NCBI GenBank assembly: GCA_029250425.1
Contig: JAQXFF010000185.1
Coordinates: forward strand, 1-35,277
DNA from: Candidatus Thalassarchaeaceae archaeon
GTDB taxonomy: Archaea; Thermoplasmatota; Poseidoniia; Poseidoniales; Thalassarchaeaceae
Reading direction: 5' to 3'
DNA length: 35,277 bases
Shown here: positions 1-8,304 of the stretch, one piece after another
Numbering within the stretch: the stretch's first letter is position 1
Layout of the letters: every line of letters begins with the position of its first letter
Program-made: the position numbers and the translations under genes
Notes under the pieces: generated by a model
Database searches by the model: none
What the model saw: the letters and a program-made list of their open reading frames with translations, nothing else
Told to the model about the DNA's origin: nothing

Positions 1-3
1 GTT

Positions 4-558
4 ATGGGTCTGCGATTGGAAGTTGTACTTCCTGAGTCTTCTCTGACAGAAGCGTACTTTGCGTGTCGCTACGCGTGCCTACGCGAGCCGTTGGGGTTCC
101 CCATTGGTGCAGAGCGCCTAGAAGACGATACCGAAGCCATTCACGCTTGGTGGGAAACCGATGATGGAGAGGTTGTCGCCGTCGGGCGTATCCACCGAAT
201 TCCAGATGATTCCGATGGTGCTCAATCTGATCACGCTGGAGCGGATGCAGCAGTCTGTCCAGCATTCACGCCTCTAGTATCCGGTGGCGGTGAATTGCGT
301 CCTGCGGTCCAGATTCGACAAATGGGGACTCGTGATGAATGGCGTAGGAAAGGGCTTGCAAGCGGGCTTGTCGTCGCTTTAGAAGCTGCAGCCATCAGTC
401 ACTGGGATGCCAAGAGTGGTTGGCTTCAAGCAAGAATTGAGGCTGTTCCCATGTATGCTGGTGAAGATTGGATTCAATTTGACGATGAGTATGAAGTCAA
501 GGGCATAGGCCCTCACCTTTCGATGTGGAAAATACTTGACGGAGAGGATTCCGATTGA
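4..558 (+). CDS. GNAT-family N-acetyltransferase-like protein
   Basis: The 184-residue product has the look of a GNAT acyltransferase, a family that moves an acetyl group from acetyl-CoA to an amine; the substrate is not evident. The acetyl-CoA pyrophosphate loop is visible as RQMGTRDEWRRKGLASGL near residues 105-122 (R-x-x-G-x-A type), followed by a helix. The preceding strands (GEVVAVGRIHRIP, near 55-67) match the central sheet of the fold. The ATG lies three bases from the window edge, so a longer upstream start cannot be excluded, but the N-terminus reads as a normal first beta strand. Its stop overlaps the next gene's TTG start by four bases, so the two acetyltransferase-like proteins are probably translated together. 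Confidence 0.72.
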   Translation: MGLRLEVVLPESSLTEAYFACRYACLREPLGFPIGAERLEDDTEAIHAWWETDDGEVVAVGRIHRIPDDSDGAQSDHAGADAAVCPAFTPLVSGGGELRPAVQIRQMGTRDEWRRKGLASGLVVALEAAAISHWDAKSGWLQARIEAVPMYAGEDWIQFDDEYEVKGIGPHLSMWKILDGEDSD

Positions 559-1334
559 GTGAAGATGAGCACCTCGCCATTTGGTTAGATACACAGTTGA
601 GAACTGAACTTGACTTACGACCTAGTCGAGGAGTCAGTAAGGAAACTCGTTTGGGCCCAAAGACCCCTCGAATCATTCTTTTGGAAGATGGTGAATTTGC
701 AGGTTATGCCGAGTTGCGACGAGTTGGTGGGGCAATTGAATTAGCAACCGTGGTAGTCGAACCATCGTTGCGAGGTAAAGGCCTTGCTCACCAGATTGTT
801 CAGCAAGCATGGGAGCGTTGGCGGCAGGACCCTGTTTTGCATGGGACACCTTTGGGTGGCCAGGTCGATTTGGTGAAAGCCACACATGATGATTCTGGGC
901 CAGAAGTGGTTCGGAGCCCACTGATTTCATTCACGCGCGATGCGGCCATGGCAGCGGCCCTGGTGGGCGGGGGATTTACCATGATGCCGCGAAAACGCCG
1001 CGCTTCGCGGCTGTGGTTGTGGAAGTCGGGCTTTGCTGCATTGCCATTATGGACGCAGATTTGCATTGCGATGGATCGATTGTATAGGGGTGTGATTTTC
1101 ACCTTCAAATCACCCAAACGAATTCCACATTTTATCCGCAACTCTCGAAATTACAGATTGTTTGTGAGAATTCCCGAGACTGCAGAGCGGCCGCCACCTC
1201 GCATGCATATGCGAAGTGAACGCGAAGGCGGGGTGCCTGCCGATGTCATGGATCAAATGGAAGCAGTAGCATTCACCATGAACGATGTTGAAACCAGTCT
1301 AGAAGATATTACTGCGTGGGATGAAGGCGAGTAA
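555..1334 (+). CDS. GNAT-like acetyltransferase with extra C-terminal region
   Basis: This 259-residue protein starts with TTG inside the stop of the previous gene (ATTGA overlap). Residues about 40-95 form a GNAT core: GEFAGYAELRRVGG, then VVEPSLRGKGLAHQIVQQAW with the acetyl-CoA loop R-G-K-G-L-A. The region after residue about 130 is not a standard GNAT extension. It is basic and rich in aromatic residues (KRRASRLWLWKSGFAALP), then turns acidic at the C-terminus. The substrate cannot be told from sequence. Being co-translated with another GNAT suggests the pair may form a heterodimer or modify related targets; that is inference. The stop is two bases from the 3' end of the oppositely oriented tRNA-Cys gene. 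Confidence 0.68.
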   Translation: MSEDEHLAIWLDTQLRTELDLRPSRGVSKETRLGPKTPRIILLEDGEFAGYAELRRVGGAIELATVVVEPSLRGKGLAHQIVQQAWERWRQDPVLHGTPLGGQVDLVKATHDDSGPEVVRSPLISFTRDAAMAAALVGGGFTMMPRKRRASRLWLWKSGFAALPLWTQICIAMDRLYRGVIFTFKSPKRIPHFIRNSRNYRLFVRIPETAERPPPRMHMRSEREGGVPADVMDQMEAVAFTMNDVETSLEDITAWDEGE

Positions 1335-1335
1335 T

Positions 1336-1412
1336 TGGAGCACAGAAGGGGATTCGAACCCCTGTAAAATGGATTTGCAGTCCATCGCGTAACCGGGCTT
1401 TGCTATCTGTGC
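1336..1412 (-). tRNA. tRNA-Cys (anticodon GCA), CCA encoded
   Basis: On the minus strand the sequence folds as a full cloverleaf. The acceptor arms are GCACAGA and TCTGTGC, the anticodon stem ATGGA/TCCAT encloses CTGCAAA with anticodon GCA, and the T arm is AGGGG-TTCGAAT-CCCCT. The discriminator is T, as expected for tRNA-Cys, and CCA follows directly in the DNA (complement of 1336-1338). No intron is seen. It lies 49 bases downstream of the reductase stop on the same strand, so it could be read from that transcript or from its own promoter. Confidence 0.96.
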
Positions 1413-1461
1413 AGCAAGTCGCCGAAAGGCAACGGCTATTCAAGCCTCACTGATGGTAAAA

Positions 1462-4400
1462 TCAGGAACAGCCAGTGGTTGCACCACAACTGTTGCACTT
1501 GAGGCAAGTACCATTTCGTACCATTTGACTGCCACCACAATCGGTGCATATGTCGCCAGTGAATCCTGCTTCACGAGCTTGTTGGCGTAGTGTAGTTTCT
1601 GGGTTCACATCCAATGTCATCTGGACATTTCGACTTTCACCTTGGGTTCGTGCCACACCATCATCAGTGATTTCCGGTCGACTAATCGAAGTGGTTTCCA
1701 AATCTTCCTCACTAACATGTGCGAGATCATTTCGACCAAGGTAATCAATGGCCAATTCTCGGAAGATGTAGTCGACTAGACTTGTCGCCATCTTGACTCG
1801 GTTTGAACCACCTTGAACCATTCCACTCGGCTCGAACTTTTGGAAGGTAAACGACTTGACAAAAGCGTCGAGGGGTACACCATATTGCAGGCCAATGGAC
1901 ACAGCGATTGCGAACTGATTCAACAGACTACGCCATGCAGCACCCTCCTTTGAAGTGGTGATCATAATCTCACCAAGACGCCCATCATCGTACTTGCTGG
2001 ATGCCAAGTAGACCGTGTGGCCACCCACACTTGCCTTCATGGTGCGCGAGTCGCGAACGTCAGGCAATGGCTTTCTTGTTGCAATGTAATTTTGGACGAA
2101 AGCTTCGGCAATTGGAGCCGCTTTTCCTTGAGGAAGGGGCAAAGCTTCCGTCACTTGTTTGACGGCTTTCTTTACAGTGACAACTACCTCTTCTTCTTCT
2201 ACTTCTTCTTCAACACCCGACATGTCCACTAGACTGTTCATCAGTGGTTGAGATAGTTTACTTCCATCTCGATATACGGCACACGCCTTGTTCATCGTTG
2301 AGTGTGAAAGATCGTAGGCAGCACGAACATCCTCAATTGAGGCATCACTTGGCATGTTGATGGTTTTTGAAATGGCTCCTGAAATGAATGGCTGCGCTGC
2401 AGCCATCATTAGGACGTGAGCGTCCCAATCGATGCAGCGGGTACCATTTTTCCCACCAGGTGTCGCACAATCAAAGACAGGCAAGTGCTCTTCCTTGAGG
2501 TGAGGTGCATCCTCAATCGACAAGTGGCCGAAGACGTGGTTGTGAGCATCCTCGATTTCGGATGACGAAAATCCAAGGAATCCTAGAGTGTCAAAGAAAG
2601 GTGTGTCACAATCCTCGCTCGATATCTTTAGAGTACCTGTGCAAAATTCATGCCCCAAAACGTGAGGGGCGAATAGTGAACGAATGTCGAATACATTCTC
2701 AACAGCGGCTTCAATCTTTGAGAATTCAGTATCAGAGAAACCCATTTCGAGCAAACTCTGCATGGGCACACTTTCACACCGTTCAAGTGAGCCAGTACCC
2801 ATGACGTGATCAACAATTTCTTGCACTTCATTTTCATCGTACCCTAGTCGCTTGAGTGCACTAGGCACACCTCGATTGATGATGCGTAATGAACCTCCAC
2901 CTGCCAAGGTCTTGTACTGAACGAGGCTGAATTGTGGTTCGACACCAGTTGTATCAGCAGCCATTACCAATCCGATGGTTCCTGTGGGTGCAATCACTGT
3001 GGTTTGGGCATTGCGATAACCATGTTCCTTGCCCATTTCGAGAGCTTGATCCCACACGCCACGTGCTGCATCAAGCAAATCCTTTGGACACTTCTTTGAA
3101 TCAATGCCCATAGGTGCAATGGAAACGCCTTCGTATTGTTCAGCAGGTTCATTGTATGCGGCTCTGCGGTGATTTCGCATTACACGTAGCATATGTTCGG
3201 AATTTGCCTCATACTCGGGGAAGGGCCCAAGGAAGCTAGCCAAGTCTGCACTTGTTGCGTATGCTTCCCCGGTCATGATGGCAGAGATTGCTCCGCAGAT
3301 TGCATATCCGCGTGAGTCATTGTAAGGAATCCCCATGTGCATGAGCATTGAGCCAATATTGCAGAATCCAAGTCCAAGGGTGCGGTACTCATACGATTTG
3401 CGAGAAATAGCCTGGCTTGGGAATTGTGCCATTAAGACGCTGATTTCTAGGGTCGTGGTCCAAAGTCGGCAAGAATGTCGGAAACCTTCGATATCGAATT
3501 TTTGTGTATCCTTATCGTAGTAATGAAGCAAATTAATGCTGGCTAGGTTGCAGGCAGTATCGTCAAGGAACATGTATTCACTGCAGGGGTTTGAACCATT
3601 GATTCGACCTCCTTCAGGACAAGTGTGCCATTCGTTAATTGTCGTATCAAATTGAATACCAGGGTCAGCACATGCCCATGCTGTATAGGCAATATCATTC
3701 CACAATTGATTCGCATCTAGTGTTCGATGAGGGACGGGGTCACGATTTTCTGCGGCGGCCTTATCCCTTTCTGTACGGAAGAATAAATCCCATTCACCGC
3801 CATCATCGACAGCTTGCATGAACGACTCAGGTACGCGAACTGAATTGTTTGAATTCTGACCCGAGACTGTAGCGTAGGCTTGGCCTTGCCAATCCGTGTC
3901 CATATTTTCAAATTCTACACTCTTCCATCCTTGCTTAGCTAAATCGAGCATTCGCTGAATGTGCGGCTGTGGGACACTTGCTTGGATTGCTTTGACCATG
4001 GCACTCTTCAAATTCATATTTTCATTGGAGTCCAGTGATACATTGTCACCATCCCAGCATGCCTCAAGCACTGCATTACAGTGCTTTTGGAGTGCCGCAG
4101 TCCCTGCAACGAGTGCACTGACCTTTTCCTCTTCAGATAATTTCCATCCAATGTACTCCTCGATGTCTGGATGATCCAAATCTAAGGTCACCATCTTAGC
4201 AGCACGACGTGTTGTCCCTCCACTCTTGATGGCACCTGCAGCACGGTCCCCGATTTTCAGGAATGAGAGCAAACCACTCGAGGTACCTCCACCTGAAAGC
4301 GGTTCACCGGCCCCTCTGATATTCGAGAAGTTGGAACCGGTCCCTGAACCAAACTTGAACAGAAGAGCCTCTCGGTTCCATAGTCCCATGATTGAACTTG

Positions 4401-5088
4401 TATCGCCTACCAAACTGTCACTAACACTCTGGATGAAACATGCGTGAGGCTGTGGGTGTTCGTATGCGTTGACTGAACGCATATCTTTCTCAGTTACTGG
4501 ATCAACATACCAGTGACCTTGAGCTGGGCCTTCGATTCCATAAGCCCAATGAAGTCCAGTGTTGAACCATTGTGGGCTGTTGGGAGCTGATCGCTGACTG
4601 GAAATGAGGTAACACATCTCATCGAAGTAGGCCCGCGCATCACCTTCGCTGGCGAAGTATCCATGTTTCCATCCCCAGTATGTCCAGGTGCCCGCCAAAC
4701 GGCGGAAGAGTTGGCGGCCATTTGATTCACAGCCATATCGGTCATCAGCATCCATTTTCTGCAACTTCTCTTCATCAGGAGCTGAGCGCTGCAACCATGC
4801 CGGAACACCATCTTCGGGTACTTTACGGAGGGCTGCAGGCACACCAGCTTTCCGCATGTATTTCTGAGCACAAACTTTGCCCGGTACGCCTTCAAATCCT
4901 AAAGGCAAAGATACATCCTTGATCTCAAAGGCCACAGTACCATCTGGGTTGTTAATGACGAAATCGGAAGTCGACCATTCAAACTGGTCAAACGGGTCTT
5001 TATCGACTTGTGTGAATCGACGTTCGACGACCATACCCTGTTCGCCAGCCTCTGTAATCGTATCTTCCTTAATTTTGGATTGTGTCAT
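1462..5088 (-). CDS. nrdJ: Adenosylcobalamin-dependent (class II) ribonucleotide reductase
   Basis: The enzyme reduces ribonucleotides to deoxyribonucleotides for DNA synthesis, using a radical made from adenosylcobalamin. The 1208-residue length fits the long class II form. Visible landmarks are NSPQWFNTG near 170-178, the redox cysteine in HACFIQS (C217), the active-site triad in SNPCSEY (N500, C502, E504), the partner cysteine in TACNLASINL (C513), and the phosphate-binding PTGTIG near 701. A TSCPD-like region lies around 1010-1110, and the C-terminus carries several cysteines in CxxC spacing (CTDCGG, CLKCNSC) for zinc binding or re-reduction. No ATP cone or intein is seen. The start ATG has only a weak ribosome site. 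A cobalamin adenosyltransferase at 15762-16400 provides the matching cofactor step. Confidence 0.96.
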   Translation of the reverse strand: MTQSKIKEDTITEAGEQGMVVERRFTQVDKDPFDQFEWSTSDFVINNPDGTVAFEIKDVSLPLGFEGVPGKVCAQKYMRKAGVPAALRKVPEDGVPAWLQRSAPDEEKLQKMDADDRYGCESNGRQLFRRLAGTWTYWGWKHGYFASEGDARAYFDEMCYLISSQRSAPNSPQWFNTGLHWAYGIEGPAQGHWYVDPVTEKDMRSVNAYEHPQPHACFIQSVSDSLVGDTSSIMGLWNREALLFKFGSGTGSNFSNIRGAGEPLSGGGTSSGLLSFLKIGDRAAGAIKSGGTTRRAAKMVTLDLDHPDIEEYIGWKLSEEEKVSALVAGTAALQKHCNAVLEACWDGDNVSLDSNENMNLKSAMVKAIQASVPQPHIQRMLDLAKQGWKSVEFENMDTDWQGQAYATVSGQNSNNSVRVPESFMQAVDDGGEWDLFFRTERDKAAAENRDPVPHRTLDANQLWNDIAYTAWACADPGIQFDTTINEWHTCPEGGRINGSNPCSEYMFLDDTACNLASINLLHYYDKDTQKFDIEGFRHSCRLWTTTLEISVLMAQFPSQAISRKSYEYRTLGLGFCNIGSMLMHMGIPYNDSRGYAICGAISAIMTGEAYATSADLASFLGPFPEYEANSEHMLRVMRNHRRAAYNEPAEQYEGVSIAPMGIDSKKCPKDLLDAARGVWDQALEMGKEHGYRNAQTTVIAPTGTIGLVMAADTTGVEPQFSLVQYKTLAGGGSLRIINRGVPSALKRLGYDENEVQEIVDHVMGTGSLERCESVPMQSLLEMGFSDTEFSKIEAAVENVFDIRSLFAPHVLGHEFCTGTLKISSEDCDTPFFDTLGFLGFSSSEIEDAHNHVFGHLSIEDAPHLKEEHLPVFDCATPGGKNGTRCIDWDAHVLMMAAAQPFISGAISKTINMPSDASIEDVRAAYDLSHSTMNKACAVYRDGSKLSQPLMNSLVDMSGVEEEVEEEEVVVTVKKAVKQVTEALPLPQGKAAPIAEAFVQNYIATRKPLPDVRDSRTMKASVGGHTVYLASSKYDDGRLGEIMITTSKEGAAWRSLLNQFAIAVSIGLQYGVPLDAFVKSFTFQKFEPSGMVQGGSNRVKMATSLVDYIFRELAIDYLGRNDLAHVSEEDLETTSISRPEITDDGVARTQGESRNVQMTLDVNPETTLRQQAREAGFTGDICTDCGGSQMVRNGTCLKCNSCGATTGCS

Positions 5089-5411
5089 TTTTCATCAACT
5101 CGTAATATGTGGTGTGGAATGTAAAGTAAAGTTTCATCTGTGGCCCGGTGATACCTGTCTCCCCTCGCACAGGGAGTTCACCTCCACTTTGGAGGGTCTT
5201 TGAAGATATCGATGTCGAGACGTGAATATGTGCGCGTAGGCCGAGTAAATTGCACCTCTCAAGAAGGTGGTTAGAGTTATCTAAAAACCGTATTTTGTCA
5301 TCTCGCAATTCTAATTTCAACGACGAGTCTGTTAAGATGTTCAAACTTGACCATCAACAGGCAACGCATTTGAGGGGACGCCATCCCTCCTCAGTGGGAA
5401 GGAGTGATTTG
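5089..5411. other. Divergent intergenic region with short hairpins
   Basis: This 323-base stretch separates nrdJ (-) from the acidic TerB-like gene (+). No convincing gene is seen: an open frame running back from the plus-strand gene to 5250 is basic and unlike the acidic protein it would extend. Short inverted repeats are present: CCTCCA/TGGAGG with loop CTT (5181-5195), and two mutually exclusive 5-bp pairings, CCTGT (5154-5158) with ACAGG (5169-5173) or CTCCC (5159-5163) with GGGAG (5172-5176). They lie about 65-110 bases before the nrdJ ATG. No cobalamin riboswitch core could be recognised. Confidence 0.5.
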
Positions 5412-5930
5412 ATGACAATCCCCGAGTCCGAACCGAACCCTGAATCAGAAGATGACGATGTTGATCCATTTGCAGAATTGGGTGTTCAATCAACTCCAGT
5501 AACCGGTAATGTTGCCGATGGTCTTGATGCATTTATGGATGACGAGGATGAGGATGAGGGCCCTATTGATTCGGCACCACTCGAAGTGGTGCACGGTGAA
5601 GAAGGGGAAGACGATGATGATGATTTGTTTGCCACCCTTGGTGTTGCAGGCCCGTCCGTGTCACTCGCATCATCAGGAGAGGAAGATATCCTTGCCGCAT
5701 TTATGGATGATGAAGAGGAAGAAGAGATTTCCGAACCAACAGATTCCACCACAAAAACCTCAGATAAATCACAAAATGAGGCATTAGAGGCATACAAAAT
5801 GGTCCTTGAAACTGTTTGGGTGGATGGAATTCTTGACCCCGGCGAAGTCAATTTACTTGCAAAACGAAGAGAGGATTTGGGACTTTCATTTGAGGAACAT
5901 CTTGCTTTGGTTCGAGAAATGTTGGGGTGA
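5412..5930 (+). CDS. Acidic repeat protein with C-terminal TerB-like segment
   Basis: The start is placed at ATG 5412 because GGAGTGAT sits just before it and because residues before this point would be basic and unlike the rest. The 172-residue product is very acidic and probably disordered for about 115 residues. It carries a motif twice: DPFAELGV, then LDAFMDDEDEDE; and DLFATLGV, then ILAAFMDDEEEEE. The last 50 residues (AYKMVLETVWVDGILDPGEV) look like the helical acidic core of TerB/tellurite-resistance-like domains, which bind divalent metal in some members. The function is unknown. The stop overlaps the Shine-Dalgarno GGGGTGA of the next gene, which has a related segment. Confidence 0.7.
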   Translation: MTIPESEPNPESEDDDVDPFAELGVQSTPVTGNVADGLDAFMDDEDEDEGPIDSAPLEVVHGEEGEDDDDDLFATLGVAGPSVSLASSGEEDILAAFMDDEEEEEISEPTDSTTKTSDKSQNEALEAYKMVLETVWVDGILDPGEVNLLAKRREDLGLSFEEHLALVREMLG

Positions 5931-5934
5931 ATAA

Positions 5935-6405
5935 ATGGAACCACTTGGTCGCACACCCTTCGAACATGCCTTGGCTTTGGCGTGGTACGATGACAAAATG
6001 ACCGCAACTGAATTCCGCCAACTCGACACTTTACAAGAGTCCTTGAAACTAACAGATACCGAGCGTGCGGTAATTGAATCCGATTATGAAATACGCCTCG
6101 CCGAGGGCACAGCTCTTCGAGGAGGTGAGGAAAACTCCTTGGCCAAATGGATTGATGCGGTTCGAGCATTAGTCGCCGTTGAGAAAGACATTTCTAGTAA
6201 TCTAGCCCGTCGCTTAGGGGGAACCGCTTTGCGCACAGGCATCACACAAGGTGGTTGGAAATCAGCCAATGTTTGGATGGAGCAACTCGGTTTGGCAGAA
6301 CCGTTTGCTGAAGGGTGTTGGATGGTTGGCAGCCCACTGCCTGCATTGAGTGCAGTTCCCCTTGCATTAGCCCCTGCTGCCAAATCCCTATCTCTTCTTG
6401 AATAG
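5935..6405 (+). CDS. TerB-like helical hypothetical protein
   Basis: The 156-residue protein begins with a segment like the end of its upstream neighbour: FEHALALAWYDDKMTATEFRQL, followed by LTDTERAVIESDYEIRLAEG. The pattern W-x-D-x-x-(hydrophobic)-x-x-x-E is that of TerB-like helical domains. The second half is small-residue rich (GGTALRTGITQGGWKSANVW, then LPALSAVPLALAPAAKSL) and is weakly hydrophobic, but no clear membrane helix is seen. It starts four bases after the previous stop with SD GGGGTGA, so the two are translationally coupled and probably act together. No specific function can be assigned. Confidence 0.65.
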   Translation: MEPLGRTPFEHALALAWYDDKMTATEFRQLDTLQESLKLTDTERAVIESDYEIRLAEGTALRGGEENSLAKWIDAVRALVAVEKDISSNLARRLGGTALRTGITQGGWKSANVWMEQLGLAEPFAEGCWMVGSPLPALSAVPLALAPAAKSLSLLE

Positions 6406-6443
6406 CCGGGGCATTGCTTAAGCCAGTTTGTTTATCGCACAAT

Positions 6444-6466
6444 TCAATGGCAGAAAATGCCATTGA
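6444..6466. terminator. Perfect 9-bp hairpin between convergent genes
   Basis: The arms TCAATGGCA and TGCCATTGA pair perfectly around the loop GAAAA. The hairpin lies 39 bases after the plus-strand TerB-like gene and 136 bases after the stop of the convergent OsmC gene, and T-runs (TTTTG repeated) follow on the plus strand at about 6474-6492. It could be a 3'-end processing or termination element for the plus-strand transcript. The rest of the 196-base gap holds no supported gene. Confidence 0.45.
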
Positions 6467-6601
6467 TCGGAATTTTGACAACATTTTGTTTTGCTGGGAT
6501 TATTTATTTGGGAGTGCAGTAAATCCAACCAAATCTCTGAATGAATCGGAAAAGGGATTTGAGGTCCCTCAAGAAGATGTTTTGAGACAATTGATCGGAC
6601 T

Positions 6602-6994
6602 CTAGTTTCGAATGTCGAGTTCCCAATCAACCGTCGCACCACTTCGTGTGACCATGGCGCCCACGGTGCAATTTTTCACGTGGCTTTTTTCGATGATTCG
6701 TTCGACCAATTTTCGTGGTACATCACCTTCAATCACGTAACGCATGCGAATGTTCGTGAACACCTTTGGTGCCTCTTCGCTGCGATCTGCATCCAATTCA
6801 ATCCACATGTCGCGAACATTTTCCATGCGATGTTTGAGACCGGTAATCACATCGATGAGCGTACACCCACCATGTGCTAGCAAGACCATTTGTACAGGAT
6901 TTGCAGAATCTTCCGTATGCATTGGATACTTGATTCCATGCTGGTTTTCAGCTTCTAAATCTTCGTCCCCTTTCCAGCGTACGATTCCCTTCAT
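6602..6994 (-). CDS. OsmC/YhfA-like family protein
   Basis: A 130-residue OsmC-like fold protein. The family includes thiol peroxidases and uncharacterised homologues. Features seen are MKGIVRWKGDEDLEAENQHG at the start, NPVQMVLLAHGGCTLIDVI near residues 47-65 (normally the first catalytic cysteine region), and VERIIEKSHVKNCTVGAMV near the end with the second cysteine. Both conserved cysteines are therefore present, so peroxidase activity is possible. The start at 6994 is chosen because it begins the family's first strand and leaves room for promoters of this gene and the divergent icd. TTG/ATG starts up to 7039 in the same frame would abut icd. Confidence 0.82.
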   Translation of the reverse strand: MKGIVRWKGDEDLEAENQHGIKYPMHTEDSANPVQMVLLAHGGCTLIDVITGLKHRMENVRDMWIELDADRSEEAPKVFTNIRMRYVIEGDVPRKLVERIIEKSHVKNCTVGAMVTRSGATVDWELDIRN

Positions 6995-7068
6995 GGAAGC
7001 GCGCACACGTAAGGGGTGGATGAGGGTTAGCATCATCAATGGTAGCCCTGTCGCGCCGAATGAGAGAC

Positions 7069-8295
7069 ATGTCTGGCCACCCTATTTCCATGCAAGATGG
7101 GACACTGAACGTCCCTAATGACCCAGTTGTACACTATATCGAAGGCGATGGGATTGGAATTGACATCACTCCGGTGATGATCGATGTTGTCAACGCCAGT
7201 GTAGCCAAAGCCTATGACGGTGAGAAGCAAATTCATTGGAACGAAGTTTTGGCAGGGGAGAAGGCCTTCAATGCTACAGGGGAATGGCTTCCTGAAGCCA
7301 CACTCGATGCCATGCGAACAGGCTTGGTATCAATCAAAGGACCATTGACCACACCTGTGGGTGGAGGCATTCGTAGCCTCAATGTCGCTCTTCGGCAGAA
7401 GCTCGATTTGTTCGCATGCGTCCGACCTGTACGTTGGTATGCGGGTACCCCAAGTCCAGTCAAGGACCCAGGTGCTGTGGACATGATCATCTTCCGTGAG
7501 AACAGTGAGGACGTTTACGCTGGTATCGAATGGGAATCGGGGTCAGCAGAGGTGGCCAAGGTCATTGACTTCCTGCAAAACGAGATGGGTGTAGATAAAA
7601 TTCGATTCCCAAACACCAGTGGCATCGGTATCAAACCGATTTCAAGCGAAGGAACCGCTCGCATTGTTCGTGCTGCGATTCAATATGCAATCGACAGTGA
7701 CAAAGACAGTGTGACCTTGGTTCACAAAGGGAACATCATGAAATTCACAGAAGGTGGATTCCGTGACTGGGGCTATCAGTTGGCCCAGGATGAATTTGGT
7801 GCAGAGTTACTCGATGGCGGTCCATGGTGCACCATGACCAACCCAAAGACTGGAAACACGATTACAATCAAGGACGTTATCGCCGATGCTATGCTCCAGC
7901 AGGTACTCACGCGCCCACGCGAGTATGGAGTACTGACAACGATGAATCTCAATGGCGACTACATCTCCGATGCGCTTGCCGCTCAAGTGGGTGGAATTGG
8001 AATTGCACCCGGTGCAAATATCAATTATGATACAGGCATATCTATCTTTGAAGCAACTCATGGAACCGCTCCAAAATATACAGGACAAGACAAGGTGAAC
8101 CCTGGTAGTCTAATCCTCAGTGCTGAGATGATGCTACGGCACATGGGTTGGACTGAGGCAGCAGATCTAATTGTCAAGGGAATGGAAGGTGCGATTAGTG
8201 CGCAAACTGTGACCTACGATTTCGAGCGATTGATGGATGGAGCCACCCTTCTCAAGTGTAGTGAGTTTGGGACAGCAATCATTGCTCATATGTGA
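7069..8295 (+). CDS. icd: NADP-dependent isocitrate dehydrogenase, bacterial type
   Basis: The enzyme oxidises isocitrate to 2-oxoglutarate in the TCA cycle, making NADPH. The 408-residue product is close to the Bacillus/E. coli homodimeric type through its length: YIEGDGIGIDITP, GPLTTPVGGGIRSLNVALRQ (substrate serine and arginines), IFRENSEDVYAGIEW, HKGNIMKFTEG, MNLNGDYISDALAAQVGG. The Lys-Tyr in HGTAPKYTGQDKVNPGS marks NADP preference. The serine that AceK phosphorylates in E. coli is conserved, but no AceK is seen here. ATG 7069 is preferred because MSGHPISMQDG matches the short Bacillus N-terminus; in-frame ATGs at 7039 and 7060 are alternatives. The GTG of the next gene lies nine bases after the stop. 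Confidence 0.95.
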   Translation: MSGHPISMQDGTLNVPNDPVVHYIEGDGIGIDITPVMIDVVNASVAKAYDGEKQIHWNEVLAGEKAFNATGEWLPEATLDAMRTGLVSIKGPLTTPVGGGIRSLNVALRQKLDLFACVRPVRWYAGTPSPVKDPGAVDMIIFRENSEDVYAGIEWESGSAEVAKVIDFLQNEMGVDKIRFPNTSGIGIKPISSEGTARIVRAAIQYAIDSDKDSVTLVHKGNIMKFTEGGFRDWGYQLAQDEFGAELLDGGPWCTMTNPKTGNTITIKDVIADAMLQQVLTRPREYGVLTTMNLNGDYISDALAAQVGGIGIAPGANINYDTGISIFEATHGTAPKYTGQDKVNPGSLILSAEMMLRHMGWTEAADLIVKGMEGAISAQTVTYDFERLMDGATLLKCSEFGTAIIAHM

Positions 8296-8304
8296 GTGAT
8301 ATTC

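Noticed and set aside
5120..5230. Possible cobalamin riboswitch before nrdJ (GGCCACAG on the minus strand)
   Set aside because: Only a partial resemblance to the B12 box; the other conserved blocks and the expected long-range pairing are not seen.
5486..6169. 227-codon minus-strand frame opposite the TerB-like genes
   Set aside because: Serine-rich antisense shadow of the acidic repeats; the plus strand has SDs and coupled genes.
6414..6605. 63-codon frame between the TerB-like gene and osmC
   Set aside because: Crosses a 9-bp hairpin, has no SD, and its composition is not protein-like.
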